From: Triparma columacea
Lineage: Eukaryota > Sar > Bolidophyceae > Parmales > Triparmaceae
NCBI GenBank assembly: GCA_030267965.1
Contig: BRYA01000015.1
Coordinates: 1-63,269, forward strand
Length of the DNA stretch: 63,269 nt
Reading direction: 5' to 3'
In this document: in pieces, positions 11,701 to 23,675 of the stretch
Layout: every line of letters starts with the position of its first letter
Position numbering within the stretch: the first letter of the stretch is position 1
The notes under the pieces: model-generated
Database searches by the model: none
What the model was told of the DNA's origin: nothing
What the model saw: the letters and a program-made list of their open reading frames with translations, nothing else
Position numbers and translations under genes: made by a program

Positions 11701-14700
11701 AGAGGGCGTCTGCGTTTCCGGAAGAACATGCGGCTACGAGGGCGGCCTTGCAGTCGTCCTCCTTTTTGAGAGCGTCCTTCATGGCAATAGCGTTAGAATA
11801 CTCGCTGTTCTTGAGAGAGAGGGAGTCAGCTTTTGCAAGAGCCGCGTTAATACGAGAAGCATCGCGGGCGGAGGTCGCGGCGGCAAGCTCCTCGGTGGCA
11901 GCCTTCTCGTCAAGCAAGACCTTGAGAAGGGCCGAGGCGTCGGAAAACTCCGAAGAGTCAGTGACACCGACATCGGTCGCCTTCTTGATGGCGGACTCAA
12001 TTGACTGGATCTTCCTCTCTGCGACGGCGGCCGCGAGAGCCTTTCTGGCGGAAGCCTCGGCGAGAAGGGTCTCCTCCAACTTCCTTCCCTCGGTGATGTC
12101 GGGACTAGAGAGTCCCATCTCAGCGCAGGTGGCAAGAAAGGCAGAGAGGGCCTTGATGTCGCGGGAGTCTATGGCACTCTTGAGGTTCTCCATGGCCTCC
12201 TTCTCCTCCTCCAAGCGCTGCTTGAGGACGTTGGCCTGGTTGACCTCCTCGCACTCAAGGTTCATGGTCTCAGCCTTAAGAAGAAGCTCGTCGATGAGAG
12301 CGAGGTCGCGCTTGTTCACCGCAACCGTAATTTCGGCGCGCAGCGCGAGCTCGGCCTCCAACTCCTTGATGATGGCGGCAGCACTGTTGAGGGCCTCGTG
12401 GACCAGAGGAGGGTCCATTGCGTTTGCAGCCGAGACGGCTGAGCGGAGGACGTCAAGGTCGCGCTGCTCTATGGCGTTGGTCAGAAGGGCTGCGACCTCC
12501 TTCTCCTCGACCAAGCGCTGCTGGAGCACCTTGGCATCCTTGACGACCTGGAGATGAACTCCATGGAAGGGGAGCTCGGCACACTCATCGAGAGCGGAGG
12601 ACACGAGGGCCTCATCCCTAGCGGCGACAGCCGACTCGACCGCAGCAATGATTTTGTGCCACGACTTGAATCTGACGCGCATGACGAAGCCCCTGATGTA
12701 GGTCTGGACCTTCAGGGCGTGCGCGAGGAACGCCTCATCGCGAGCAATCTCCAAGTCTTGCGCGATAGCATTCCTCATGAAGACCTTAGTCTTGCCCTTC
12801 TGGAACTGGTCTTTGGGGAGTTTTCCGTCACCCTCGAGAATACCCAGGAGGCTGTCGAGGTCAGTGGCGGAAGGCGCGATGGCCTTGTAGCGCTTAAAGA
12901 ATTCGTCAAAGTCGCGACGGACGGGGAAACCAAGTTTGCGGATCCTGCAAACCTCGAGAAGGCCGGAGTAGCGGAGCTGAGCCAACATCAGGTCTTCCTG
13001 GAAGACGGACCCCTTAAGGAGAGTGTTCGGCTTCATGCAGCGCACAAAGTGGGGGTAAGTGGCGTTGAGGGTGTCCATGAGGTCCTGCTGCTGCTGCTTG
13101 AACTGACTTCCGAGAGTCTTCTTGGAGCTTTTCCCGCCACGGCGCCCGGGGGTGGTGGGGGGGGGCTTCGGCAGGACCTCGGTGAGGAATTCCATGCTAG
13201 AGGCGCGGAGAGTGGACATAACATCTGGGTGCAGAGAGTCCTTGTTCTTCTCGAGGAAGTTGGCAACATTGTAGTAGACGGTGCCGGCGTAGTGAACTAC
13301 TCCGAAGCAGTTAGCTGCGTCCTCGCAAGCCTTGGGCTTGGGCTTCTCGAAGTTTGGATGCTTGGCATGCTTTGTTGTAGCCTTGTTGAGGAATCCGGTG
13401 TCCGAGCCCTTGGGAACGTTGATCTCCTCGTCGATCATGGCGAAGATTCCCTGTCCCTTGGGAGCCTCGAGGAGGTCAAGGGTGGGTTGGTTGTCCTTGA
13501 AGTCGGTCGAGGGGACGACGACACCCTCGGCGGCGTACATCTCCTGCTCAAGGCGGAAGATGTGCTCGTTGAAGTGGAACTGGAGCTTCTCGTTACAGTA
13601 ATTGATGCACATTTGCTCGAAGGAGTTGCGAACGAAGCACTCGAAGCCGAAGATATCGAGGACCCCGATGATGGTAGGAGAATCGACAGGGGTGTCAATG
13701 GTGGTGTTGATCCTGTTGATGAGCCACTGGAACACCTCTCCATAGATTGTCTTGACAAGGGCGTCACGCATGGTCTCCGCCTCTTTTACCGAGTAAGAGA
13801 CAAGAATGACCGAGCGGTTTCCAACGTTGCGGAAGCAAAGAGCCTTCTCGAGAGCCTTGGCATCGCAGCCAATGAGGATTGCCGCGCTCTCGAGGACGTC
13901 AAAGTTGGAGATTTTCGCCCCATCGTCGGCAGTTCCCTTGACGTCCACGTCGAACTTGACGTTACCGAGCTTCAGGACGGCGGCTACTATCTTCCACGTC
14001 GATATCTTTTCATCCTCGGTGAAGTGTAACGCATCCATGGCGCTCACCAAGTCGTCGAACTCCTTCTCATCAGAGACTCCATCGATGGAAGTTACCCCAG
14101 ACTTATTCACATAGTCGTAGAAGTCGGGGGACTCGAGGTTGAGCTCGGTCTTGAGAGTGGCGTTGCAGTCGACGGCGGCGAGGAGCTGGTAAAAGATGTG
14201 GTAGTTACGCTCGCCCTTGGATTGCATTACGACGCGGGACTTCTCCAGCAAATAGTTGATAATGGAAGCGCCGTTGATGCAACCTCCCTTAAACTTGACG
14301 GTGATGAGCTTACCGAAGCGAGATGAGTTGTTGTTCCTGACAGTCTTGGCGTTACCGAAGGCCTCCATAATGGGGTTAGCCTGCAGGATCTGCTGTTCGA
14401 TGTTCGAGACTGCCTTGGAAGTAGAGGATGCGCGTCCCGAGAGGTCGGAGAGGAACTGGAGGATGAGCTTGGTGGCCTCCGATTTTCCGGCGCCGGACTG
14501 TGGAAAGCGAAGCACGATAGTGAAGTGGAGTAGAGTGGAGTGGAGCGTTAGTGGATAGGACAACGCACATGATGATAACTTGCTGAATGCCTCACCTCTC
14601 CAGAAATGATCACTGACTGGTTTGAGTTCTCGGACATCATATTGTTGTAAGCCTGGTACCCGATTGCAAAGACGTGGGGATCCTTTCCCCTAATACCGTT

Positions 14701-15186
14701 AACATATGACTCCATAATCTCAGGAGTGTAGAGGGGAAGCATCTTGAAGGGGTTGACTGAAATGAGAATCGACGAGACAGAGGTGTATATCTTGTCAAGC
14801 TTGAATCGAATCCTGAGGTTGTGGAGGATTGAGTTCTCATTCAAGTCATTGAGCTTGATCAGGTTGTCAACCTTGGACGAGAGACACTGTTCCTCACAAG
14901 GTGTAAGGGCGGAGGACTTTTCACCGTCAACCGCGTAGTCTGTGGTGTGGTTATAGTGTCCAGGGGTTGAGGGGCAATTGGGGGGGGGGGGGAGGGGGGA
15001 GGGAGGGTTAGAGCTTGGGCAAAAATGAGAAGATCCTCCGAACGGCCCGGTTTCTTTACCTTCACCCTGCTCATCCCTCAGTTTGCCTGCTGCGCCAGCT
15101 TTGAAGGTGCCAAGAACCTTGCATGGAATAGTATGGTGCTCGTCGTCCGGTTTCCAGACCCACGTTCCCTCTTCAAACGTTGTCAT
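8786..15186 (-). CDS. Unconventional myosin heavy chain, MyTH4-FERM class
   Basis: Three exons: 15186-15060, 14939-14596, 14497-8786; 2060 residues. Start chosen at MTTFEEGTWVW, which matches the N-terminal SH3-like start of myosins. The exon 1 donor could be GTAAAG (used) or GTGAAG six bases earlier, both in phase. The motor spans about 50-745 with the P-loop GESGAGKS at 156-163 split across an intron. An IQ-like basic segment (RGFVMRVRFKSW) follows near 760. Residues about 780-1480 are degenerate helical repeats of 55-65 residues rather than a classic coiled coil. A MyTH4 domain starts at FWNFSSLRSP (~1523), then a FERM-like region from ~1700 to the end. Expected role: actin-based motor linking membrane or microtubules through MyTH4-FERM. 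Head-to-head with the EF-hand gene. Confidence 0.93.
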
Positions 15187-15277
15187 ATCCTCACGAAGGA
15201 TTTGGCCGGAATATCCCTTTGGCAACTGCTCAGAAGAAGTTTTTCACAATCTCTGCCTTTGTGATGGGTGAGGAAGC
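15187..15277. promoter_or_regulatory. Shared 91-bp promoter, myosin and EF-hand genes
   Basis: Only 91 bp lie between the start codons of the divergent myosin and calcyphosin-like genes, so both 5' leaders and any promoter elements must sit here or inside the first exons. No TATA-like element is evident. Confidence 0.6.
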
Positions 15278-17976
15278 ATGTTCGCGAAGATATTATCTGA
15301 GATCGGGGAGTTTATCAGGTGTTGGGAGGTATATCAGGCGGCTTTTCCTTTCCGCACAACCCCCTAGGCCCCTGGTTCGCCACAGTTATAAACGGAAGTT
15401 ACCAGCCTTGTTGGCAAATCTTGAGTGCCAGCTAGTGGCATATTCCTCGTGTTGTTGTCTTCCTTTCTTGCCGTTTTCTTCTCGTCCCCTTCCAGACGCT
15501 CACTCCTTCCCGTCTCCTCCCCAGGTCCTCCTTTGATTGCTAGCTCGACTTTGGTCCTCAGGGAAACTCTTCTTGGTGCCTTAAAGGCCCGACTAGAAAA
15601 TGACAAGTTGCTGAAGATTCACGCTAGCGACTTCCACACTGCTGTAGAACAGCTCGGCCTCAACTTTGGAAGCAGGGTAAGTAACTGGTGCTTGGGGGTT
15701 GGGGGGTGCTTGTTGTGCTTGAGTTAAGGGTTAAGGGTTAAGGTAGAGGAGGGAGTTGAGGGGAGTGCTGCGTGCTGGGGCTTTGGCTTCCGGGGTGGAA
15801 GGGGGCAGAGCGCAGAGACAACACAATTTTCTAACCACCACAATTTTCTCACCACCACAATTTTCTCACCACCACACATCAGGACGTTGACGACATCATG
15901 GTCCTGTGCAAGATTGGTGAAGACGGATATATTGATTTCACTGGATTTGACCAGCACTGCAAGGATGCTAGGTCACTCGCTAGGACCGCCGTCACCAAGA
16001 AGCCCAAGAGGGGTCAGTCAAGCAGTTCCTCGACCCCCATCCAGCCCCTCCGCCCCTCTGACGCCCACAACATGATGGCTGAGGCCGAAAATCAGACGAA
16101 GATCGTTAGAGTCCAGGAGAAGCGGATCAAGTCGTTCTTCGAGGACTTTGACGACGGAACCGACTCCACGGCCACTTTCAGGGCCAACTTAGAGAGCCTT
16201 GGGTTGAAGATCACGACGGACTTGGATGCGCTCCTGAGGAGGTCTGAGTGCTGTGATACCCCCTTTGGAGAGGTTCTGAGGACACTTTGCGTGCCGGACC
16301 ACGGAGTTGCGCCTTTCGATGAATTCGGCATACCGCTTTCCTCAGGAAAGGCAAGGCCGAGGGCTCAGGTCAACAATGAGTTTGGCATCGCCCGGAAGAG
16401 GACGGCGCCCCACAGGGCAACGAGCCTCCTGGCGGAGAGCACAGCCGACAGCGAGAGGAGACAAATCGGGGCGAGGGGTAGCGGGAGCAGGAAGGGCAAG
16501 TTCTTTTCCGACTCTTCCCAGATTGCGGGCACCCTAGACCAGGGGGCGAACAAGACTCTCCACAGCACGAGCAAGATGCAGATGCTTGAGGGCCTTGGAG
16601 AGGCCCACACCGCTGCCACCGGAGTGAACTGCGAGCAGAAGATGCTCAAGCAGCAAATCTTCAGCCTCGTAAGGAAGATGGATGCTGGGGAAATTTCCGC
16701 CACCATCTTTCAGGACAAGCTCTTCACCATGGGCTTTGAGATTCCTACTACTGTGCTCCAGCTGCTCAAGAATTACGACAGCTGCGGAAAGGTTAACTTC
16801 AAGGAGTTCATCAGGGCCTTCGAAAGGTACTTTGACAGCAGGGCGGGGGAGAGCACCGCTACCCCCCAGAAGCTTGAGGCGATCAAGGCCGACTTAAAGA
16901 GGGCCTTGCTTGCCCAAGGTGCCAGCTCCGTTGCCAATCTCGCCAAGACCTTCAGGGAGATGGACGAGGACGGGAGCAAGAACCTCAGTCTGAGCGAGTT
17001 CAAGAAGGGAATCCTCGGATTTGGCCTGGACCTGGATCCGAACGACGTCAGACTGCTCTTCAACAGCTTCGACAAGAACGGGGACGGTCAGCTGAGCTAC
17101 ACGGAGTTCATGAGCGTCGTTCGGGGGGAGCTCCCGCCGCAGCGGCTCAGGCTCATTAGGCAGGCGTTCCAGGTCCTTGACAAGACCGGGACTCAGACCA
17201 TCGACCTCGAGGACGTCAAGATGATATACGACCCCTCGCACCACCCGGACGTCCAGAGCGGGAGCATGAGCCCTGACGAGTGCCTGATGCAGTTCCTCGA
17301 CACCTTTGACTCCCACGACCACGACGGCCACGTGACCTTCGACGAGTTCCTCGACTATTACAGCAACGTCTCCGCCAGCGTAGACGACGACGACACCTTC
17401 GATAGGATGCTCCGGACCGAGTGGAACCTCGACGAGATGCCCCCTCCGCCCCCCTCCTACAGCAGGGGTCGGAGCGGCAACCTCGTCGCCAAGCCTATGG
17501 CCGGTCAGACCCACGGCGACATCCTCAACTGGAAGCAGCAGCCTAGCAACCTGGAGCAGAGGGCGAGCAAGGCCGTCCGAAGCGGCCACAGGCACTACGT
17601 CGCTCCAGACGCCCACGGGGCCAGCAAGATGAACGTAACGAACTGGAGCGGGTGCGAGGAGGAGGGTGCCAGGGCGCTGGACGAGGAGTTCGGTAGCCTC
17701 GTTGGGCACAAGAGCAGGAGCAACAGGGCTCAGGAGAAGAACATATCCGTCACGTCGTGGGAGAGGCACCAGAAGAGCGTGGCCCCACCCAAGAAGAAGA
17801 AGTTCCTAGAGGATGATGTGTGGTCGCCGAGCGGGAAGAGCAAGGCGGGGGCTAACAACAAGGCACTTTACGGGAGACCGAGCCCGTTCGGGACTGACGA
17901 CACGGGGCAGAAGACGGAAACGGTACCAAGAGGAAGCAAGAAGAACATCAAGTCACTGGCGGAGCTGATGGGGTGA
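15278..17976 (+). CDS. Calcyphosin-like multi-EF-hand protein
   Basis: Three exons: 15278-15318, 15562-15676, 15883-17976; 749 residues. The 41-base first exon (MFAKILSEIGEFI) is inferred because exon 2 has no in-frame ATG; the AG/G junction restores the frame. Clear Ca-binding loops lie near residue 413 (DEDGSKNLSLSEF) and 449 (DKNGDGQLSYTEF), with degenerate EF-hands near 350 and 485. The region 485-550 ends in DHDGHVTFDEF followed by YYSNVSASVD, the typical calcyphosin C-terminal pattern. The tail (~560-749) repeats short segments containing ILNWK, VTNWS and VTSWE, spaced 30-40 residues, in basic surroundings. Intron 2 holds TTAAGGG repeats. Likely a Ca-responsive cytoskeletal or ciliary protein (inference). 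Confidence 0.85.
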
Positions 17977-18478
17977 TGGGAAGGGGAGGGGGAGAAGGAG
18001 AGAGAGGGCTGCGAGGTGGTAAGAGGGGGTACAATAAAGTCGGTTTGTATTTGATTCCAATTTAATCAAATTTTCCCTTTTTTTTTCTTCTGGTCGTCCT
18101 TTAAAGATTAAATATGCAAAAGAGAAAGGTAAGTTCCTTCCAGGTACAAGGCTATATCGAAACTCCTTTCGCGCGAATGACCGCGTTCAAGTTCAAACGA
18201 TGATAATCTCAGCCACACAATCACAGTGGTGGCACTCGTGTCTCAGCCTTGTACGCTGCGGGTGGGGTGTGGGGGGGTGGGGGGTGGGGGGGTGGGGTGG
18301 GGGGGGAGGGTTAGGTGGGAGGATAATGGGGGAGTGAAGATTTAGGGGGGTTTGGAAGAACACTTGGACATACTCTGTTTTGCTGCATCAATAACAAGTG
18401 ACGTCATCCCCCCTCCCCCCCCTCTCTCGCTCTCCCCCTCGAGGATTGATTTTCCCCGAGGTCGAATTAGGTCTTTCC
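17977..18478. other. Convergent intergenic region with G/T-rich run
   Basis: 3' flanks of the EF-hand gene and the symporter. Near 18250-18315 a GGGGTGGGG-type run dominates. No gene seen; AATAAA-like AT-rich sequence near 18035-18080 may serve 3' end formation of the EF-hand gene. Confidence 0.5.
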
Positions 18479-20601
18479 TTAGACCTTATCGTCAATGGCG
18501 ACGTTGAAGTTGACCTTGACCATATCAGCCTTGGTCTCATCCCCCTCGTCATCCTCCCCACCCTCCGCTCCCTTGTTAGGGTTAACGGCAAGTGTGTACT
18601 TGGGAACCTCGACCTCAGCGATGCCCGCCCTGGCCTCCATTTTCTTGAAGAACTCCCCAAAGAGTGGTGCGCGTGCTGCCTCCTCTCCACGAATCAGAAT
18701 GTCCAGGTGCGTGAACATGACGGCTGAGAAGCCCCCAGCTAGAGGTGTTATGATGAAGGTGATCATGGTCTTGGTCCCGCATAGCGCGCAGATGCTCCCG
18801 TTGGTGAGCCAGAAGTAGCTGAAGGGTCCGGTGGCTAGGACCTCACCGAACATGTTCACGGCCTGCGTGAAGTTTAGGATGGCGCCGTTTATTAGGACGG
18901 CGGAGACGCCCCCGCAGATACCTAGGAGGGCCCCGAGCTCGGTGATGGGCGTGAATATACCGTTGAGTTTCTTCTCTTGAATTAAACCGAGGAAGAGGGG
19001 GAGGACTGCGGTCGCGCAGACCAGGTCTGCGACTAGGAAGAGCGTGATTACGTCGAACCTCTGCGCCGCCATGAAGACCGCCGGGACGTTGATGGCGATG
19101 ACGAGGACGCGGGTGCTGAGGGCGCCTAGGGTGGGGGAGTAGGGGCCGGGGACCTTGACCTGGCACTTTGGGATGGAGAGGATGTCGCGGGAGAACACGC
19201 TGATTATGGCGTTCTGGAGGGTGTCGATCGAGGAGGCCGCGAGGGCTGTGACGAGGATGAGGACGATGTAGTTGACGGCCGTGGGGAGGGGGATGAGGAG
19301 GTAGAAGAAGGAGAGGTAGGCGTACTTCTCAAAGGTGTTGAAAGCATTGGGGTCGACGGCGTAGGAGATCATGCCCATTATGCCGAAGAACATCATGAGG
19401 AAGAAGACCATGAGGGAACCGATGGCGAAACCCTTGCGCATGGAGGGGATGTCCTTGGCTGCCCAGACCCTGTGTGGGGGGGGTGGGGGGGGGGTGGAGA
19501 GAAAGAGAGAGAGGGGCGGCGGGGGGGGGGGAGGAATGCGTTAGCGTCGTTTCATGCGAATGCGTCGTGTGTTCGTGCGTCGTGTGCTCGTGCGTCGTGT
19601 GCTCGTGCGTCGTGTGCTCGTGTTTTCCTCTTGTCCACTCTTCCTCTTGTCTACTCACCTCTGCCAGTTCCCCTGGTTGAACATTTCCGCGCTCGTTACC
19701 GCCAGGAAAAGCGTGACCGCCGCCACGAACCCGTCGACCGTCCAGTTGCTAGCCTTGGAGAACTCGGCCGAGGTAGGCTGGTTTGAAGGCTCGGCTGATA
19801 TGGCGACGATTAGGACGAGGACGAGGAGGATCATCATTATTCCCTGGAACTTGTCAGTGACGATGGAGGCGGGGACGCCGGCTAGGGCGGTGTAGAAAAC
19901 GGTTACCCCGGCGGTGGTCCAGGCTATGGCTGAGGTGTAGCCCTTGTTAAGGTCTCCGAAGGTGGACTTGTCGACGAGGAGTCCGTAGATGTTGGAGATG
20001 GAGGTCAGCTCAGAGACGATGAAGATGAACATGTAGAAGACTGAGATCCCCGCGGTCGCCAGCTGCATCAACCGGCCGTACCTCTGGCGGGCAAAGTCAG
20101 TCGTCCCGAAGGAGTTCTCACCCGTCATCTCCCTGATCTTAGGTCCCAGCACGCAGATGACGACGGCCGGGAACGCTGAGGCCATGGAGTAACCGATTAC
20201 ACCCAGCCAGGAGAGCTGAGGGGTCGCACCCATCTCGGTTGTGCCGTAGACAACCCAGGCCCCCATGCCCGAGGCGAAGAAGGACAGGGCTATGGAGGTA
20301 GCCGAGGCCGAGGATCTGGCGGAGAGGAAGAAGTCGTCAGAGCTTGAACCCTTGGACACGGCGGGGACGAGGTAGGGCTTGAGGAAGGAGGGGCAGGGGA
20401 GGAAGGAACGGGAGATGAAGGCGAGGATGGTGAAGAGACCAAGCACGCTGATTAGGACACCCCAGGCTGTGGGGGGAGAGTGGGTGGGGGGAGTGGGGGG
20501 GGAGTTGATAGATGCGTGTAAGATGCGTGTAATATGCGTGTAGTTTAAAGGGGTGTGCACTAACCTCCACCTTCAGTAGGACCATAGTATGTTTTAGTCA
20601 T
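18479..20601 (-). CDS. Solute:sodium symporter family (SSS) membrane transporter
   Basis: Three exons: 20601-20565 (37 bases, MTKTYYGPTEGG), 20466-19659, 19469-18479; 611 residues. About 13-14 hydrophobic helices arranged as in the SSS (SLC5) fold. The N-terminal part has the DDFFLSARS motif after the first helix and GMGAWVVYG, both typical of the family. The C-terminus is a cytosolic acidic tail ending in DETKADMVKVNFNVAIDDKV-like sequence. The substrate cannot be read from sequence; DUR3-type urea or other small-solute transport are possibilities. Introns are short, with C-runs before the acceptor. The 5' leader (20602-20720) carries several tandem repeats. Confidence 0.88.
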
Positions 20602-21187
20602 TTGAGACTGATTTCTACATGAGTGAGTGTATGAGTGAGTGTATGAGTAAGTATATGAGTGAGATGAATTAAAAGGGGGGGCAAAAAGGTGCAAAAAGGG
20701 GCAAAAAGGGGCTACAAATGAATGATGTGGGCAGTGATGCGAGTCGACATCAAAACTACTTCTCATTTTTGGATTCTTCTTTACGTTATATTAGATGAAT
20801 ATGTCATGGGCAATCGTAGAATATTATCCTTAACACATGAAGGGAATATAAGGATATATAAGTACAGATAAGGCATAGAATTATTACATACATCATTGTC
20901 ACACGCTGCAAAATTTAGGCCTTATTAAAACAGCCTTCAAGACGGTATTAAAACGTATTTGAGGGTGCCACTACATATTACTACACACTACTGCGTTATT
21001 GGGCTTAAAATGGGTTTCAAGACGCGTGTTTAATAGATTTTTACCTTCGGGGAAAATTTTAGCTAAAAATAAATGTGATTTCCGGAGTGTGTCAATCAAA
21101 AAATCAAGGAAGTGGAAGATATAGGATAAATCCCTCACAGCAGGACACACACACACACACCCTTCCCCCCCCCCACACACACACACC
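20602..21187. other. Divergent intergenic region with tandem repeats
   Basis: Between the symporter (minus) and sulfatase (plus) starts. Contains about four copies of a 12-base GAGTGAGTGTAT-type repeat (20621-20665), three GCAAAAAGGG-type copies (20676-20712), an AT-rich middle, and CA repeats at 21147-21187 reaching the sulfatase ATG. No gene recognised. Confidence 0.65.
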
Positions 21188-23416
21188 ATGCCCCCGAACG
21201 TTATATTCTTCCAACCTGATGACCTTCCATTCTACGATGACTACATTGGTCAGCCTACAGGAACGCCCAACAGCCCCAATCGAAAAGTCCCTCGGCCCAC
21301 TTCTGGATTCCCCTCCTACGAGAGTATATTCGAGACCGGCGTGGCCTTCAGCAACGCGAACGTGGTAAGCCCGGCGTGTGGCACGAGCAGATATGCAACT
21401 CTTACTGGCAGATACCCCTCGAGATCAGAATCTGGCCGGACCAAGACTTTGAACAACGACTACGAGACAAGAACACAGACGACCATCCCCTTTACCAAGC
21501 TTATGGATAGCGACTCGGAGCAGAATGTTGTGCAACTTTTCAAAAGTGCTGGCTACAGAACTGGCGTTGCTGGAAAGTGGCATCTCACCAAGTCGGGAGG
21601 CGGAAGCGCCGCCCTCCCATCCTACGCTGAGCAACAGGACGAGATCAAGGAGACTGGGTTCGACTACGCCGACGGAATATACTGGGAGAACATGGGAGGT
21701 GTATTTACAGGTGACTTCACTCACAATCACGAGTGGGTGACTTCAAAGGCGATTGAGTTCATAACCGATGCCGCCGACGCCGACCAGCCCTTCTTCCTAT
21801 ACTTCAATCCTTCCGTCCCTCACTCCCCTCTCGTTTCCGACGCTTTGGAGAACGGGAATTGTTTAGAGACTCCAGCTGGACTTCTCTCCACAGAACCGCA
21901 AGTGAAGCATATGACGGTTGACGCGGCAACCAACGAAGCCATGAGCTGTAACGCGTATAGGCAGACAGTCATTGATAGACAGGACGCGACACAAACCTCG
22001 GTTCTAGAACAGGTGAGAGCGTCAGAAGTAGGAAGCGGCGATCATTTCACTGCTAAATTCAATACCACCGCTACAATAAATTAACTGTCGCTTCGCTTAA
22101 CTCGTCGCTTCGCTTCTCGGCTCGTCGTCGTAGAACCTAGGAGGGATATGGATAGATGATTCTCTCTCCGCCATGCTGAGTGTGCTCTCGGATAAAAATA
22201 TAAAGGACGACACGATAATAATAACCATGATGGACCACGGTATAATCACGAAAATGGCGCTCTTCGAAAACGGGAATCGCGTCCACTTGAGCATGCGATA
22301 CCCGAAGCTTGGGGAGTACGCGGAGAACCTTATTTACGACGGGTACGTCACACACCTGGACGTCGTCGCAACGCTTTTGGACATCTGCGAGATATCTACC
22401 ACCTCATACAGCATGGACGGTGAATCTTTCCTCCCCGATCTACAGAGAGTTATCAGCAGCAGGACTTCCAACGTAGACCTCACGCTTTACCCCTCCTCTG
22501 ATGATTGGTCAGGTTCGAACCGTTGCGTCTTCGCAGAGTACGAGTTCGATCGATCAGTAAGGTGTGGGTGTTACAAACTTTTAGACATATCCCTATTGCC
22601 GAGGGGATCACTCACAACCTCAACGACCATGTCAAGAGGGAGCCAGAACGGGTACTCTACGTACAACAGGCAGATGTACAATGTATGCACGGACGATGGA
22701 GAGAGGTGAGAAGGCGCGCGTTTAACATTCGTCACCCACTATTTTCTTACACCCATTTCATGCACAGTTCGAACTTATTAGATGCGAACGGCGCCTCCCT
22801 CGATTCAACCGACGAGGAAGTGCTGAATGGTTTGCTTCGAGCTCTGCAATGTCACGATGACAGGACAGCGCCAGGGGCGGAGATGTCATTCGTTTCTTGC
22901 GGTTTAAACGGCCAAGAAGACCCGACGCCTTGCCTGGGGACCAATTCCGGCAACTGCTTATCAGCATCCAACGCTGGGGTGGCCTGCTGTGACGCCGACG
23001 CTAGCTGCGAGAGGCGTGACGCTTCGTACGGGCAGTGTAAGCCTGCCTGTCCCTTAGGCAACGACCCAAAGTGGGAGTGCGAGAATGTGGCGCCGACGCC
23101 AGCGCCAACGCTGAGTCCAACGAGAAGCCCAACGCAGAGTCCCACACCGGGATACCCAACAACGACTCCAAGTATGAACCCCACAATGAGCCCCACGAAC
23201 TCAAGCGCAATACCGGCGGACAAGGAAATGTTTTGGGATGATATTGATTTTGACAGTCCGGTCGTTCTTGGAGGTGCCGGCGCAGCAATTTTGATATTCG
23301 TGATATGCTGCGTTTGTTGCCTTCGTCGTTGTTGCTCTTCAGAGACGAAGGGCACTAAGAGCAATAAGAAAGCTGCTGGGGTGGAGATGAAGCGCGTTGG
23401 AAGTAACTTGCTGTAA
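21188..23416 (+). CDS. Membrane-anchored sulfatase
   Basis: Three exons: 21188-22012, 22134-22705, 22768-23416; 681 residues. The N-terminus (NVIFFQPDD) gives the metal-binding Asp pair. The active-site motif reads SPACGTSRYATLTGR: Cys64 is the predicted formylglycine, with Thr replacing the usual Pro of C-x-P-S-R. AGKWHL is the second family signature. The C-terminal third has a Cys-rich segment, a Pro/Thr/Ser stalk with TPAPT/SPTRSPT repeats, one transmembrane helix (GGAGAAILIFVICCVCC) and a short basic tail, so it should sit on a membrane with the enzyme outside. No signal peptide is visible at this ATG, so an upstream coding exon may be missing. Substrate unknown; sulfated polysaccharides are plausible. 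Confidence 0.87.
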
Positions 23417-23675
23417 GTAACGACAAAACATTTTTGATGATAATCTCGAGGTTTCTTCATTTCCGAATCCAACCTCCAGTTGTTCTCAGTGGAATTTTTT
23501 TTTAACGAAATTTTCACCAGGTGAATGACTTACGGCTCGTAGTATACATTGATATTCATTCTCAATTAATAACATCAGCCAAAATATCGCACAATTATTC
23601 TCTAACGTCCCCCTTCCCATTCTTCCACATAACAGTCGTTTCACCAACACCCAAAAAAGTCCTTCAAAACAAGAA

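Noticed and set aside
12554..14029. Long open frame on the plus strand opposite the myosin motor
   Set aside because: Antisense shadow of a clearly conserved motor domain; caused by codon bias.
15722..15745. Telomere-like TTAAGGG repeats
   Set aside because: Only three imperfect units inside an intron; not TTAGGG and not at an end.
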